Below are positions 54,343 to 62,367 of a stretch of 64,000 bases of DNA, piece after piece; the stretch's first letter is position 1; every line of letters starts with the position of its first letter. The notes beneath the pieces were generated by a model. The model was not told the origin of the DNA, made no database searches, and saw nothing but the letters and a program-made list of their open reading frames with translations. This DNA comes from Nocardioides nitrophenolicus (GTDB lineage Bacteria > Actinomycetota > Actinomycetes > Propionibacteriales > Nocardioidaceae): contig NZ_JAFBBY010000001.1 of the NCBI RefSeq assembly GCF_016907515.1, forward strand, positions 1,488,001 to 1,552,000, given 5' to 3'. The position numbers were made by a program, and so were the translations under genes.

Positions 54343-55776
54343 TTGGACTTCAAGCAATTCCTGACGGTGCTGGGACGTCGTTGGATGAGCATCGTGTCGA
54401 TCATCCTGATCGCGCTCGGGGTCAGCTCCGTCATCACGTTCACCCGGACGCCGATGTACGAGTCGAAGACCCAGATCTTCCTCACCGTCGACGTGCGCGA
54501 CACCACGGACGCCTACGCCGCGCTGCTGTTCGCGTCCAACCGGGCGGCGTCGTACGCCAACGTGGTGAAGAGCACCAACCTCGCCGAGCTGGTCAAGAAG
54601 GACCTCAAGCTGAAGATGTCGGCCGAGGAGCTCGCCTCCCGGTTCGACGCGAAGGTCGTGGAGAGCACCTCCCTGATCCAGATCAGCTATCGCGACGAGA
54701 ACCCCAACGACGCACGGATGATCGCCAACTACGCGACCGAGCGGTTCAACGAGTACGTCGCCGGGCTCGAGACGCCCGGCGCCGTGACCGACGACTCCGG
54801 CACCACCACCAGCGGCAGCGCCCAGGAGTCGCAGATCCGGGCCCAGGTCACCGACAAGGCGACGGTCGCCACCCAGGTCACGCCCAATGTGGTGCTCAAC
54901 CTGGTCGCCGCCATCCTGATCGGCACCCTGCTCGGCATCGGTCTCGCCGTGGCCCGCGAGCTGCTCGACCGCACCATCCGCACCGCCGACCACGTCGCCG
55001 AGCTCACCGAGTCGCCCGTCCTCGCCAGCATCGGCTTCGACGGCGACATCCGCTCGGCGCCCCTGCTCACCGACCTGGGTGGCTTCGCGGCCCGCACCGA
55101 GGCGTTCCGCCTGCTGCGCACCAACCTGCAGTTCATCGACCTCGACCACCAGCCACGCTGCCTGGTGATCAGCAGCGCCGTCCCCGGCGAGGGCAAGACG
55201 ATGACCTCGACCAACCTCGCGGTGGCGCTGGCGCAGACCGGCCGCAACACGCTGATCATCGACGCCGACCTGCGCCGGCCCCGCGTCGCCAGCACCCTCG
55301 GCCTGGACCCCGCCATCGGCCTCACCACGGCGCTGGTCGGCAAGACCGAGATCCACGACGCGATCCAGGTCCACGAGGCCAGCGGCCTGCACGTCCTCGC
55401 CTCGGGCGCCAAGCCGCCCAACCCGACCGAGATCCTGCAGTCGAAGATCACCCACGACCTGATCCGACGGCTCCGGTCGTCGTACGACATGGTGATCATC
55501 GACGCCCCGCCGCTGCTCCCCGTCGCCGACGCGTCGGTGCTCGCCAAGCTCGCCGACGGCGTGATCATCGTCGTCCGGCACGCGAAGACGACGCGCGAGC
55601 AGGTCAACGAGGCCATCAACCGGCTCAACCAGGTCGGCGCCCGGCTCTACGGCGTCGTGGTCAACATGGTCGCCAAGCGCGCCATCGGCTCGTATTACTA
55701 CTACTACTACGAGGAGACCAGCCCCGCCGGCCGCTCCGGCAAGGGCGACGCCAAGTCCGGTCGCCGCCGCGCCTGA
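54343..55776 (+). CDS. Polysaccharide co-polymerase with tyrosine autokinase (Wzz/BY-kinase)
   Basis: Protein of 477 aa. Wzz part with helices at about 12-33 and 183-204, then a bacterial tyrosine kinase: Walker A SAVPGEGKTMTS (about 276-288), Walker A' TLIIDADLRRP, Walker B MVIIDAPP, and a C-terminal tyrosine cluster SYYYYYYEE near 450. It controls chain length and export of a surface polysaccharide. I prefer the TTG at 54343 (LDFKQFLTVLGRRW, the usual family start) with AAGGGACGGG 7 nt upstream, over the ATG at 54316. No phosphatase gene is adjacent. Confidence 0.87.
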   Translation: MDFKQFLTVLGRRWMSIVSIILIALGVSSVITFTRTPMYESKTQIFLTVDVRDTTDAYAALLFASNRAASYANVVKSTNLAELVKKDLKLKMSAEELASRFDAKVVESTSLIQISYRDENPNDARMIANYATERFNEYVAGLETPGAVTDDSGTTTSGSAQESQIRAQVTDKATVATQVTPNVVLNLVAAILIGTLLGIGLAVARELLDRTIRTADHVAELTESPVLASIGFDGDIRSAPLLTDLGGFAARTEAFRLLRTNLQFIDLDHQPRCLVISSAVPGEGKTMTSTNLAVALAQTGRNTLIIDADLRRPRVASTLGLDPAIGLTTALVGKTEIHDAIQVHEASGLHVLASGAKPPNPTEILQSKITHDLIRRLRSSYDMVIIDAPPLLPVADASVLAKLADGVIIVVRHAKTTREQVNEAINRLNQVGARLYGVVVNMVAKRAIGSYYYYYYEETSPAGRSGKGDAKSGRRRA

Positions 55777-55793
55777 GGTCGCCGCCGCGCGGG

Positions 55794-55877
55794 TTCATCA
55801 CGGTATGTAGCCGAATCGCCGCATCTGTAGCGGAGTTCCACTAGAGAAGCCGGTGCTCGCCTACATACCGTGGTGAA
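55794..55877. repeat. 84-bp inverted repeat after the BY-kinase gene
   Basis: Arms of 17 bp (55794-55810 TTCATCACGGTATGTAG; 55861-55877, one mismatch) with a 50-nt interior, richer in A+T than its surroundings. Between convergent genes; could be a terminator or a small MITE. Confidence 0.7.
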
Positions 55878-55911
55878 TCCGCGACCGCCCGCCGGTCCGC
55901 CAGCCCCGCGC

Positions 55912-56679
55912 TCAGCCCTTCCGCACGAACACCATCAGCGTCGGCGCCAACGCCGGCGGCGTGAGCCGGTCGACCAGCTGGGCGACCCGCCAGGCGGGCG
56001 CGTTCGCCCCGAAGTACGTCGGCTCGGAGGCGTGCCCGTAGACCACCAGCTCGTGGGGCGGCGGGAACAGCGCGGCGAGCGAGCGCCGGGTGTTCATGCT
56101 GTAGCGGACCGGGAAGACGTCCTCGGCCTTGCGGGCGGGCTGGAGCCGGCGGAGCACGCGGGTGTGCAGGTCGTTGGGTACGACGCGCGCGCCGACGCCG
56201 ATCATGCCCCACTTGTTGGGGGTGCGGGCCGCGAGCCAGCCGCCGGGCGCGAGGATCCGCAGGATCTCGGCGGCGACCGTGGGCGCGTCCTCCTCGCCGA
56301 CGTGCTCGAGCACGTGGTCGGCGAGGACCAGGTCGAAGGAGGCGTCCTCGAACGGCAGCCGGGCGCCGGGCTCGATCACCTGGGCGGAGGTGAGGGTGGC
56401 GTTGTCGAGGACGACCGGGTCGACGTCGACGCCGTGGACCTCGGCGACCCGCTCGTGGAAGGAGCGCAGCCGGCGGTGCAGCTCGGGGAACGGCTCGATG
56501 GCCCACAGGCCGCGGCCGGCGCCGAAGTCGAGCACCCGGCTGTCGGGGGTGAGCAGCGCGTTGACGCGGGTGTAGAACTCGATGAACCCGTCGTAGCGGG
56601 TGTATCCCCCGGCCCGGACCTCCGGGTAGAGCCGCGACAGCGTCGCGCCCGGCTGGAATTCCCGTCCCACATCACTCAT
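55912..56679 (-). CDS. Class I SAM-dependent methyltransferase
   Basis: Protein of 255 aa with SAM-binding VLDFGAGRGLW near residue 49, acidic GVDVDPVVLDN, and FDLVLADHVLEHVGEEDAP (motif II). Likely methylates a sugar or lipid intermediate of the polysaccharide pathway; the acceptor is unknown. GAGGGCGAG precedes the ATG at 56679. It follows the GT61 gene by 23 bp on the same strand. Confidence 0.8.
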   Translation of the reverse strand: MSDVGREFQPGATLSRLYPEVRAGGYTRYDGFIEFYTRVNALLTPDSRVLDFGAGRGLWAIEPFPELHRRLRSFHERVAEVHGVDVDPVVLDNATLTSAQVIEPGARLPFEDASFDLVLADHVLEHVGEEDAPTVAAEILRILAPGGWLAARTPNKWGMIGVGARVVPNDLHTRVLRRLQPARKAEDVFPVRYSMNTRRSLAALFPPPHELVVYGHASEPTYFGANAPAWRVAQLVDRLTPPALAPTLMVFVRKG

Positions 56680-56702
56680 CTGCTCGCCCTCATGTCGGAT
56701 GG

Positions 56703-57947
56703 TCACTGGTGGAGCCCGCTCAGCATGTCGTCGACCAGGTCGAGCACCGTCCGCGGCGGCGCGGAGACGTCGTCGAGCACCCCGGAGTTGCGGCCCGGTC
56801 CCCCGGCCGGCCCGTCCCCCACAAGGTAGCGGTAGTCGGCGTCGACGGCCTGGCAGATCGACCACAACCCGAGGTGGACGTACGTCGACGCGAACATCTC
56901 GAGCACCCGCACCCCCGGCCGGGCGAAGGTGATGTTGGAGAGGCCGGCGCCGTGCGGGGAGACGACTACCTCCGCCCCGTGGAAGAGGTCGATCTGCTCC
57001 TGCACGCTGTGGCTGCCCGGGTCGATCCGGACGAAGCCGCGACGCTCGAGCTCGGGCCACAGCTCGGGCTCCTGCACGTAGCGCCGGGTCCGGGGCGTGG
57101 CGCCACGGGTGATGTAGAGCCGCCGCGGCCCGTCGACGCCGGGCGTGGGCGGGAGGTGCTCGCGCAGCCAGCGCACGGTCGCGGGCGGCGCCTGGAGCGC
57201 CCAGTTGGGGTTGCTCGGCACCAGCAGTCGGTCGGCCGAGACGGTCCGGCCCCGCTCGGGCTCGATCAGGCGGGTGGTCACCCCCGCCAGCTCGAGGAGC
57301 TGTCGCTGGTATCTCGTGCGATGGGGTACGACGACCGCGTCGGCCTCGGCGAGGGCGTGCGGCAGCGCGTCCTCCAGCACCGCCAGCCGGCCGATCGCGT
57401 CGTAGAGGAAATGGTAGTAGTTCACCGACGTGCCGCGGGTGGTCAGGCTCAGCACCGTGCCGGGCACGTGCTCGGTCGGGCCCAGGGTGGGCCGCAGGAA
57501 GAGCGGGTGCTCGCGCCAGTCCTCGACGCCGAAGTAGGTGCTCGTCTCGTGGTCGAGCACCTTGCCCGGCGTGGTCGTCGCGGCGTAGTCACCGGTCAGC
57601 CGGCCGCCGGCGACCTCGAGCACGAAGGTCGCCGGCAGGCCCACGGCGGGGACCAGCTCGGTCGGCTCGGTGGCGGCGTGCACCGCCGTGAACTGCCAGT
57701 GCCCGGCGGGCACGCCCGCGGTGGCGGAGCGGGGCAGCGGCTGCTCGGCACGGCCCGGGTGCAGCACGACGACTCCCGGCTCCAGCGCGGCCGTGTCGCT
57801 CGAGCGCTCGGTCGCCCGCACCGGGACGCCACGGCCGCCGAGCAGGCGCGAGAGCACCCGGAACACGCGGCCGAGGACGAGGGTCAGCGAGCGGTGCAGC
57901 CGCTTGAACAGCGGCCACCACGGCCGCAGCCAGGAGGGCAGGCTCAC
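56703..57947 (-). CDS. Glycosyltransferase family 61 protein
   Basis: Protein of 414 aa with an N-terminal hydrophobic/basic stretch and a C-terminal GT61 (DUF563) domain: NYYHFLYDAIGRLAVLEDAL near residue 178, LYITRGATPRTRR near 277 and VVSPHGAGLSNITFARPGVR near 337. The family adds xylose, GlcNAc or other sugars. GTG start overlaps the GT2 stop by 4 bp. Confidence 0.82.
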   Translation of the reverse strand: MSLPSWLRPWWPLFKRLHRSLTLVLGRVFRVLSRLLGGRGVPVRATERSSDTAALEPGVVVLHPGRAEQPLPRSATAGVPAGHWQFTAVHAATEPTELVPAVGLPATFVLEVAGGRLTGDYAATTTPGKVLDHETSTYFGVEDWREHPLFLRPTLGPTEHVPGTVLSLTTRGTSVNYYHFLYDAIGRLAVLEDALPHALAEADAVVVPHRTRYQRQLLELAGVTTRLIEPERGRTVSADRLLVPSNPNWALQAPPATVRWLREHLPPTPGVDGPRRLYITRGATPRTRRYVQEPELWPELERRGFVRIDPGSHSVQEQIDLFHGAEVVVSPHGAGLSNITFARPGVRVLEMFASTYVHLGLWSICQAVDADYRYLVGDGPAGGPGRNSGVLDDVSAPPRTVLDLVDDMLSGLHQ

Positions 57948-58960
57948 GGCGCCACCCGGTCCCGCGAGCGGCTCACGAAGCGCTGCACCGCCAGTGCGGG
58001 GCGGCTGTTGACCGCGACCCGGGCGGCCCGGCGTACCTGGGGCGACTTCACGAACCGCCGGGCGAGCATCGCCGCCCGTCCGCCGACCCGGCTCAGGACC
58101 AGCTCGAGCTCCCGCTCGACCTCGACGTTGACGGCGACCTCGGCGGGATGGCGCAGCGGGAGCTCCATCGCGCTCGCGCCGTGGTCCCGCTTGCCGGCCG
58201 CGGCACCGTGGGTGGCGTCCTCGCCCCAGCCGACGTTCTCGACCAGGTTGCGCGACGGCGAGAGCGCCAGCCCGCCGAGGGTCAGCATGGTGAGCCACCA
58301 GTGCTTGTCCCAGCCGTGGATGACGGTGTCGTCGGAGCGCGCCGCGTCGGCGAAGTGCTGCTGTCCGGAGCGGGTGACCAGGTGGCCGGGCTGCTGGACC
58401 GCGGGGACCGTGCGCACCGGGGCGTCGCTGGGCGCGTGGTCGCGGGGGAACACCGCGCGGTGCCGGTGCCACCGGTCCGCCCAGGTCGCCCAGCCCCAGA
58501 CGCTCGCCCACGCGGTGAACGCATAGCTGTCGCCGCCGAAGAGCCGCTCCGGGACGCCCATGCCGCTGCCCGACACCTGCCAGATCCGCGGGTCGTCGCG
58601 GTAGCGCGCGAGCAGCTCCTCGACGTACGGGAAGAAGGACGGGTCCGGGTGGCAGTCGTCCTCGAGCACGATCGCGGCGTCGGTCTGCGCGAAGACCCAG
58701 TCCAGGCCGAGCTCGACATTGGCCTCCAGGCCGAGATTGCGGGGCGCGAAGCGGCGGACCACCTCGCACGGCCAGTCGACGGTGTCGATCAGCGCCCGCG
58801 TCTCGGCGCACAGCGCGACGTCCTCGGGACGATCCGCACGCGGGCCGTCGGCGATCACGAAGAGGCGCTCCGGCGCCGCGGCACGGATCGCGGCGAGCGT
58901 CTGCTCGGTGAGGCGGGGTCGGTTGAAGACCACCAGGGCCACGGGGGTGGAAAGGCTCAT
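57944..58960 (-). CDS. Glycosyltransferase, GT2-like
   Basis: Protein of 338 aa: PVALVVFNRPRLTEQTL at the start, DRPEDVALC, and the metal-binding acidic motif AAIVLEDDCHPDPSFF near residue 95; WASVWGWATWADRW further on is typical of the HlpA-like GT2 subgroup. It probably adds a sugar to the polysaccharide repeat unit. Coupled to the GT61 gene. Confidence 0.82.
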   Translation of the reverse strand: MSLSTPVALVVFNRPRLTEQTLAAIRAAAPERLFVIADGPRADRPEDVALCAETRALIDTVDWPCEVVRRFAPRNLGLEANVELGLDWVFAQTDAAIVLEDDCHPDPSFFPYVEELLARYRDDPRIWQVSGSGMGVPERLFGGDSYAFTAWASVWGWATWADRWHRHRAVFPRDHAPSDAPVRTVPAVQQPGHLVTRSGQQHFADAARSDDTVIHGWDKHWWLTMLTLGGLALSPSRNLVENVGWGEDATHGAAAGKRDHGASAMELPLRHPAEVAVNVEVERELELVLSRVGGRAAMLARRFVKSPQVRRAARVAVNSRPALAVQRFVSRSRDRVAP

Positions 58961-59028
58961 CGATGTGGACAACGCGGGTGCCTGCTCCGAGTTCCGCAGA
59001 CATTCGACCAGATCGGCGCGAGCGCCAT

Positions 59029-59034
59029 TACAGT
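59029..59034 (+). promoter_or_regulatory. -10 box of the sugar O-methyltransferase gene (leaderless start)
   Basis: TACAGT, 8 nt before the GTG at 59043. Confidence 0.5.
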
Positions 59035-59042
59035 GAGCGACC

Positions 59043-60092
59043 GTGCCCCCGAACTCCCCCTCGTCCTACCCCGCCCTGGTCCGCCGCTGGGCCACCCAGC
59101 GCACCAAGGTCGCCGCGGCGCGCGCCGGGTTCCTCATCACCCGGATGAACGACGAGAGCCGGCGCTACGTCGAGATCACCCACAACGACGACGTCCCCCT
59201 CCCGGCGGGCGCCGAGCACGAGCTGCGGCCCGACAACCCCGCGCTCGACGAGCTGGAGGCGGCGTACGACGCGCTGGGGGTCGCCGCCGCGGCCCACACC
59301 CAGTGGCGGCAGAGCTTCCTCAAGAAGAACCTGTCCCTGGCCTGGTTCCGCGGCGACAACGCCTATGTCTGGCAGTTCCGCCAGCTCGGCAGCTCCGCGC
59401 GGATCCGGATGTACCTGGCGATGCTCGACGTGCTGGAGCGCGACCGGCTCGGCCTGTTCGGCAAGCTGAGCGAGGACGGGCTGTTCGGCGCGTTCACGTT
59501 CAGCTTCGGCGACCGGCCGCCGATCAGCCGCGACCTGCTCGACAGCATCAACGAGATCAACTACCTCGACGACCAGATGGGCCTGGCGTCCATCGAGGGG
59601 CTGCGGGTGCTCGACATCGGCGCCGGCTACGGCCGCCTGGCGCACCGGATGTCGACGGCCCTGCCCAACCTGGCGGCGTACGACTGCATCGACGGGGTGG
59701 CCACCTCCACCTTCCTGTGCTCCTACTACACCCGCTTCCGCGAGCTGCCCGACTCCGTGCGGGTGGTCCGGCTCGACGAGTACCAGACCCTCGGCGAGCG
59801 CTACGACGTCGCGGTCAACATCCACAGCTTCTCGGAGTGCTCGCACGACGCGATCCGCTGGTGGCTGGACCGGATCGCCGAGCGCGACATCCCGTGGCTG
59901 CTGATCGTCCCGAACACGCCCGACGAGCTGCGCAGCACCGAGGCCGACGGCTCGATGGAGCCCTTCCGCCAGGACGTCCTCGACCGCGGCTACGAGCTGG
60001 TCGACGACCGGCCGATCCACCAGTCCGACGAGCTGCGCGAGCTGATCGACCTGCACGACCGGTTCTACCTGTTCAAGCGCAAGGACGCCTGA
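59043..60092 (+). CDS. Putative sugar O-methyltransferase
   Basis: Protein of 349 aa. An N-terminal helical region (about 1-175, with LKKNLSLAWFRGDNAYVWQ) precedes a SAM domain: VLDIGAGYGRLAHRMS near residue 191 and VAVNIHSFSECSHDAI near 257. This matches the putative sugar O-methyltransferase group found in O-antigen and exopolysaccharide loci (TIGR04371-like). GTG start with TACAGT 8 nt upstream; no ribosome-binding site. Ends 3 bp from the convergent sulfotransferase. Confidence 0.78.
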   Translation: MPPNSPSSYPALVRRWATQRTKVAAARAGFLITRMNDESRRYVEITHNDDVPLPAGAEHELRPDNPALDELEAAYDALGVAAAAHTQWRQSFLKKNLSLAWFRGDNAYVWQFRQLGSSARIRMYLAMLDVLERDRLGLFGKLSEDGLFGAFTFSFGDRPPISRDLLDSINEINYLDDQMGLASIEGLRVLDIGAGYGRLAHRMSTALPNLAAYDCIDGVATSTFLCSYYTRFRELPDSVRVVRLDEYQTLGERYDVAVNIHSFSECSHDAIRWWLDRIAERDIPWLLIVPNTPDELRSTEADGSMEPFRQDVLDRGYELVDDRPIHQSDELRELIDLHDRFYLFKRKDA

Positions 60093-60095
60093 GAC

Positions 60096-61157
60096 TCACA
60101 CGCTCCAGCTGGCGAACGGCTGCCCGGTCAGCTCGCGCAGCCGCCGCGCCTCGGGGGCCAGCAGCTCCCGGAGCCGGGCCTCGGTCTCCGGCGTGAGCGT
60201 GGGCCGCTCGACGAGGTTCGAGGACCGACGCCAGGCCGCCATGCTGACCATCCGGCGGGGTCCGGCGGGCAGCTTGCGGAAGGCGCGCAGCAGCGGTCCC
60301 CTCCGCAGTCGCAGCAGCCAGCCCGGCACCTGGTACTTCTCCTCGCGGGTGTTGTGGCGCCCGTAGTCCTCGGCGGTGGCGTCGGGCGCGTCGAGACCGA
60401 GGAAGGCGAAGACCCGCGCCATGGTGCCGACCACGTCGGCGCCGAGGTCGGCGAGGTCGAGCACCAGCACCTGCTCGGTGGGAAAGCGGCGCAGCACCTC
60501 GGTCAGCTGGGTGGCGTAGCGGCTCGACGCCATCAGCGCGTGCGCGGGATCGGCGGCGTCGGCGATCTCCTCGTCGAGGCTGCGGTGCGCGGCATGCCAC
60601 TGCACCTGCTCGACGTACTCGGCCACGAGGCGCTCCACCGGGTCGCGCACCAGGTAGATCAGCCGGGCGTCCGGGGTCAGCTCGGCCATCCGGTCGACGA
60701 CGCCCGGCACGACGGGGAACTTGGTGTAGTGCGGCGACGACTCCACCCGGAGCCGGGTGCCCTCGGGGAAGTGCTGCTGGTAGCGGCCGACCCAGTCGGC
60801 CGCGCCCGGGTCGGAGAAGAAGCGCATCTCCTTCTCCGTCGACACCGCGATCTCGGGGTGGACGTCGAGGTAGTTGTGCATGCTCGTCGTCCCGGCCTTC
60901 ATGGCGCCGATCACGATGACGTTCGGCATCCGCTCCGGAGCCGGGCTGGTCGGCACCGCGTCCGCCCGCGCCACCCGCTGCCGCGGCGCGAGGTGCGCGG
61001 TGCAGTTCAGGCAGGCGTCGACCGGCTGCCCGGCCGAGCGCAGCGTCCAGCCCAGGCGCCGGAGCTGCTCGGGCGGTCCGACGGTCAGGACCGGGGGGAC
61101 ACAGACGTCGCACTGGAGGGAGAGCTGGCCCCCGGACGCCTCGGCAAGTACGACCAC
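60096..61157 (-). CDS. PAPS-dependent sulfotransferase with Cys-containing N-terminal extension
   Basis: Protein of 353 aa. The sulfotransferase domain begins near residue 77 with VIVIGAMKAGTTSMHNYL (5'-phosphosulfate loop) and has YLVRDPVERLVAEYVEQ (3'-phosphate motif) near 180. The first 75 residues hold two CxxC pairs (CDVC near 16 and CLNC near 50) and look like a small zinc ribbon. GTG 61157 is chosen because TATCCT lies 7 nt upstream (leaderless); the shorter ATG at 60929 would drop the Cys region. PAPS would come from cysDN plus the fusion at 14271. Acceptor is probably a surface glycan. Confidence 0.8.
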   Translation of the reverse strand: MVVLAEASGGQLSLQCDVCVPPVLTVGPPEQLRRLGWTLRSAGQPVDACLNCTAHLAPRQRVARADAVPTSPAPERMPNVIVIGAMKAGTTSMHNYLDVHPEIAVSTEKEMRFFSDPGAADWVGRYQQHFPEGTRLRVESSPHYTKFPVVPGVVDRMAELTPDARLIYLVRDPVERLVAEYVEQVQWHAAHRSLDEEIADAADPAHALMASSRYATQLTEVLRRFPTEQVLVLDLADLGADVVGTMARVFAFLGLDAPDATAEDYGRHNTREEKYQVPGWLLRLRRGPLLRAFRKLPAGPRRMVSMAAWRRSSNLVERPTLTPETEARLRELLAPEARRLRELTGQPFASWSV

Positions 61158-61164
61158 GGGCGTG

Positions 61165-61170
61165 AGGATA
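61165..61170 (-). promoter_or_regulatory. -10 box of the sulfotransferase gene (leaderless start)
   Basis: TATCCT on the minus strand, 7 nt before the GTG at 61157. Confidence 0.55.
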
Positions 61171-61226
61171 CGGCGCACGGGGGTCGGGTGCTGGGGAAGC
61201 CCGGAACAGCCGTGGTTTCCAGGCGA

Positions 61227-61387
61227 AGCCTGGATCCACCGATCTGCCGCGTCGCGAGCGTCACCAGATGGGTGCGGTGGCAAGGCGCCCGGCGCGAAGG
61301 CAGCCTGGTGGGCTGTCGAGCGTCGGCAACGCAGCCAACGTGCCCAGCTGGTGGCGCGCAGCAGCGGCAGATCGGCGGATCCAGGCT
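61227..61387. mobile_element. MITE-like element, copy 2 (161 bp, terminal inverted repeats)
   Basis: Same length and orientation as copy 1 at 5751 and about 96% identical. Its terminal inverted repeats match over 24 bp with one mismatch (AGCCTGGATCC-CCGATCTGCC plus GC). It sits between the divergent sulfotransferase and acyltransferase starts. Its last base is the first T of the TAAGGT box that serves the acyltransferase. Confidence 0.8.
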
Positions 61388-61392
61388 AAGGT
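61387..61392 (+). promoter_or_regulatory. -10 box of the acyltransferase gene (leaderless start), partly formed by the MITE end
   Basis: TAAGGT, 7 nt before the GTG at 61400. The first T is the terminal base of MITE copy 2, so any -35 contacts fall within the element. Confidence 0.5.
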
Positions 61393-61399
61393 CGCCCGC

Positions 61400-62101
61400 G
61401 TGCGTCAGGCTCTCACGACATTGGTGTTCCTGCTCCCCCCGAGTGGCCTCAAGATCCGCCTGCTCAACCGGCTCGGCCACCAGGTGCATCCCACGGCCGT
61501 CCTCGGCGTCTGCCTGGTCCGCCGGGTGGATCGCTTCGAGATCGGCGCGGGCTCGCTGATCCACCACTTCAACCTGTTCCGCGACCTGCGGCTGGTGCGG
61601 CTCGGCGTCGGCTGCCGGATCATGCTCTTCAACCAGGTCGTGGGCGACTCGGGCTACGAGCCGGGCGCCGTCCAGACCGAGAACCTGCGCACCCTGCGGC
61701 TGGGTGACGACTCCCACATCATCAGCCAGCACTACCTCGACTGCGGCGGCGGCGTCGTCCTCGGCGACAACACCTGGGTCACCGGGATCCGCTCCACGCT
61801 GCTCTCCCACGCGTTCGACCCGACCAACGGCGGTGTCATCCTCGACCCGGTCACGATCGGCGACCGGGCGGTGATCGCGACCTCCTGCACGATGCTGCCC
61901 GGCACCGTCATCGGCGAGGGCGCGCTGATCGCCGCCGGCTCGACCACCTGGACCGGGCAGGAGGCGAAGGGCGCCCACCTGCACGGCGGCGTGCCCGCGC
62001 GCCGGCTCGCGCCGATCGACATCCCGAGACATGTCTACAACCGGGCCCGTTACCAAGGACCCCGTGACGTCGTTGCCCCTGCGAACCCCCCATCTGAGTA
62101 G
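61400..62101 (+). CDS. Hexapeptide-repeat acyltransferase
   Basis: Protein of 233 aa with left-handed beta-helix repeats (LRLGDDSHIISQHYLDCGGG, VVLGDNTWVTGIRSTLLSHA, VTIGDRAVIATSCTMLPGTV) and the catalytic-type His in LLSHAFDP. It resembles WcaF/WcaB-like O-acetyltransferases of polysaccharide loci. GTG at 61400 with TAAGGT 7 nt upstream. The following ACP gene suggests that an acyl-ACP could be the donor. Confidence 0.78.
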   Translation: MRQALTTLVFLLPPSGLKIRLLNRLGHQVHPTAVLGVCLVRRVDRFEIGAGSLIHHFNLFRDLRLVRLGVGCRIMLFNQVVGDSGYEPGAVQTENLRTLRLGDDSHIISQHYLDCGGGVVLGDNTWVTGIRSTLLSHAFDPTNGGVILDPVTIGDRAVIATSCTMLPGTVIGEGALIAAGSTTWTGQEAKGAHLHGGVPARRLAPIDIPRHVYNRARYQGPRDVVAPANPPSE

Positions 62102-62109
62102 AGGTCGCC

Positions 62110-62367
62110 ATGAACGAGTTCGAGCCCAAGATCGTCACCATCGTCACCGAGCTGCTGGAGCGCTCGGACCGCGAGGACCAGAGCGTCGCCCTCGACTCCG
62201 CGCTCCACGGCGACGACGGGCTCGGGCTGGACTCGCTGGAGACCGCCGAGCTGTCCGCGATCCTCGAGGACGAGTTCGGCACCGACCCGTTCGGCGCCGG
62301 GCTGCTGCCCGAGACCGTGGGTGACATCGTGGCGTTCTACGCCGACGCCACCGCCGCGTCCGCATGA
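62110..62367 (+). CDS. Acyl carrier protein
   Basis: ACP of 85 aa with the phosphopantetheine serine in GLGLDSLETAELSAIL near residue 42. The acidic, four-helix pattern is normal. GTAGAGG precedes the ATG. It is 8 bp after the acyltransferase gene and overlaps the SDR gene (ATGA), so it probably carries an acyl group used in this locus and not in bulk fatty-acid synthesis. Confidence 0.85.
   Translation: MNEFEPKIVTIVTELLERSDREDQSVALDSALHGDDGLGLDSLETAELSAILEDEFGTDPFGAGLLPETVGDIVAFYADATAASA

Noticed and set aside
61158..61283. N-terminal extension of the sulfotransferase frame into MITE copy 2
   Set aside because: The extra codons translate the terminal repeat (the same peptide appears next to copy 1) and lie upstream of a good leaderless promoter.
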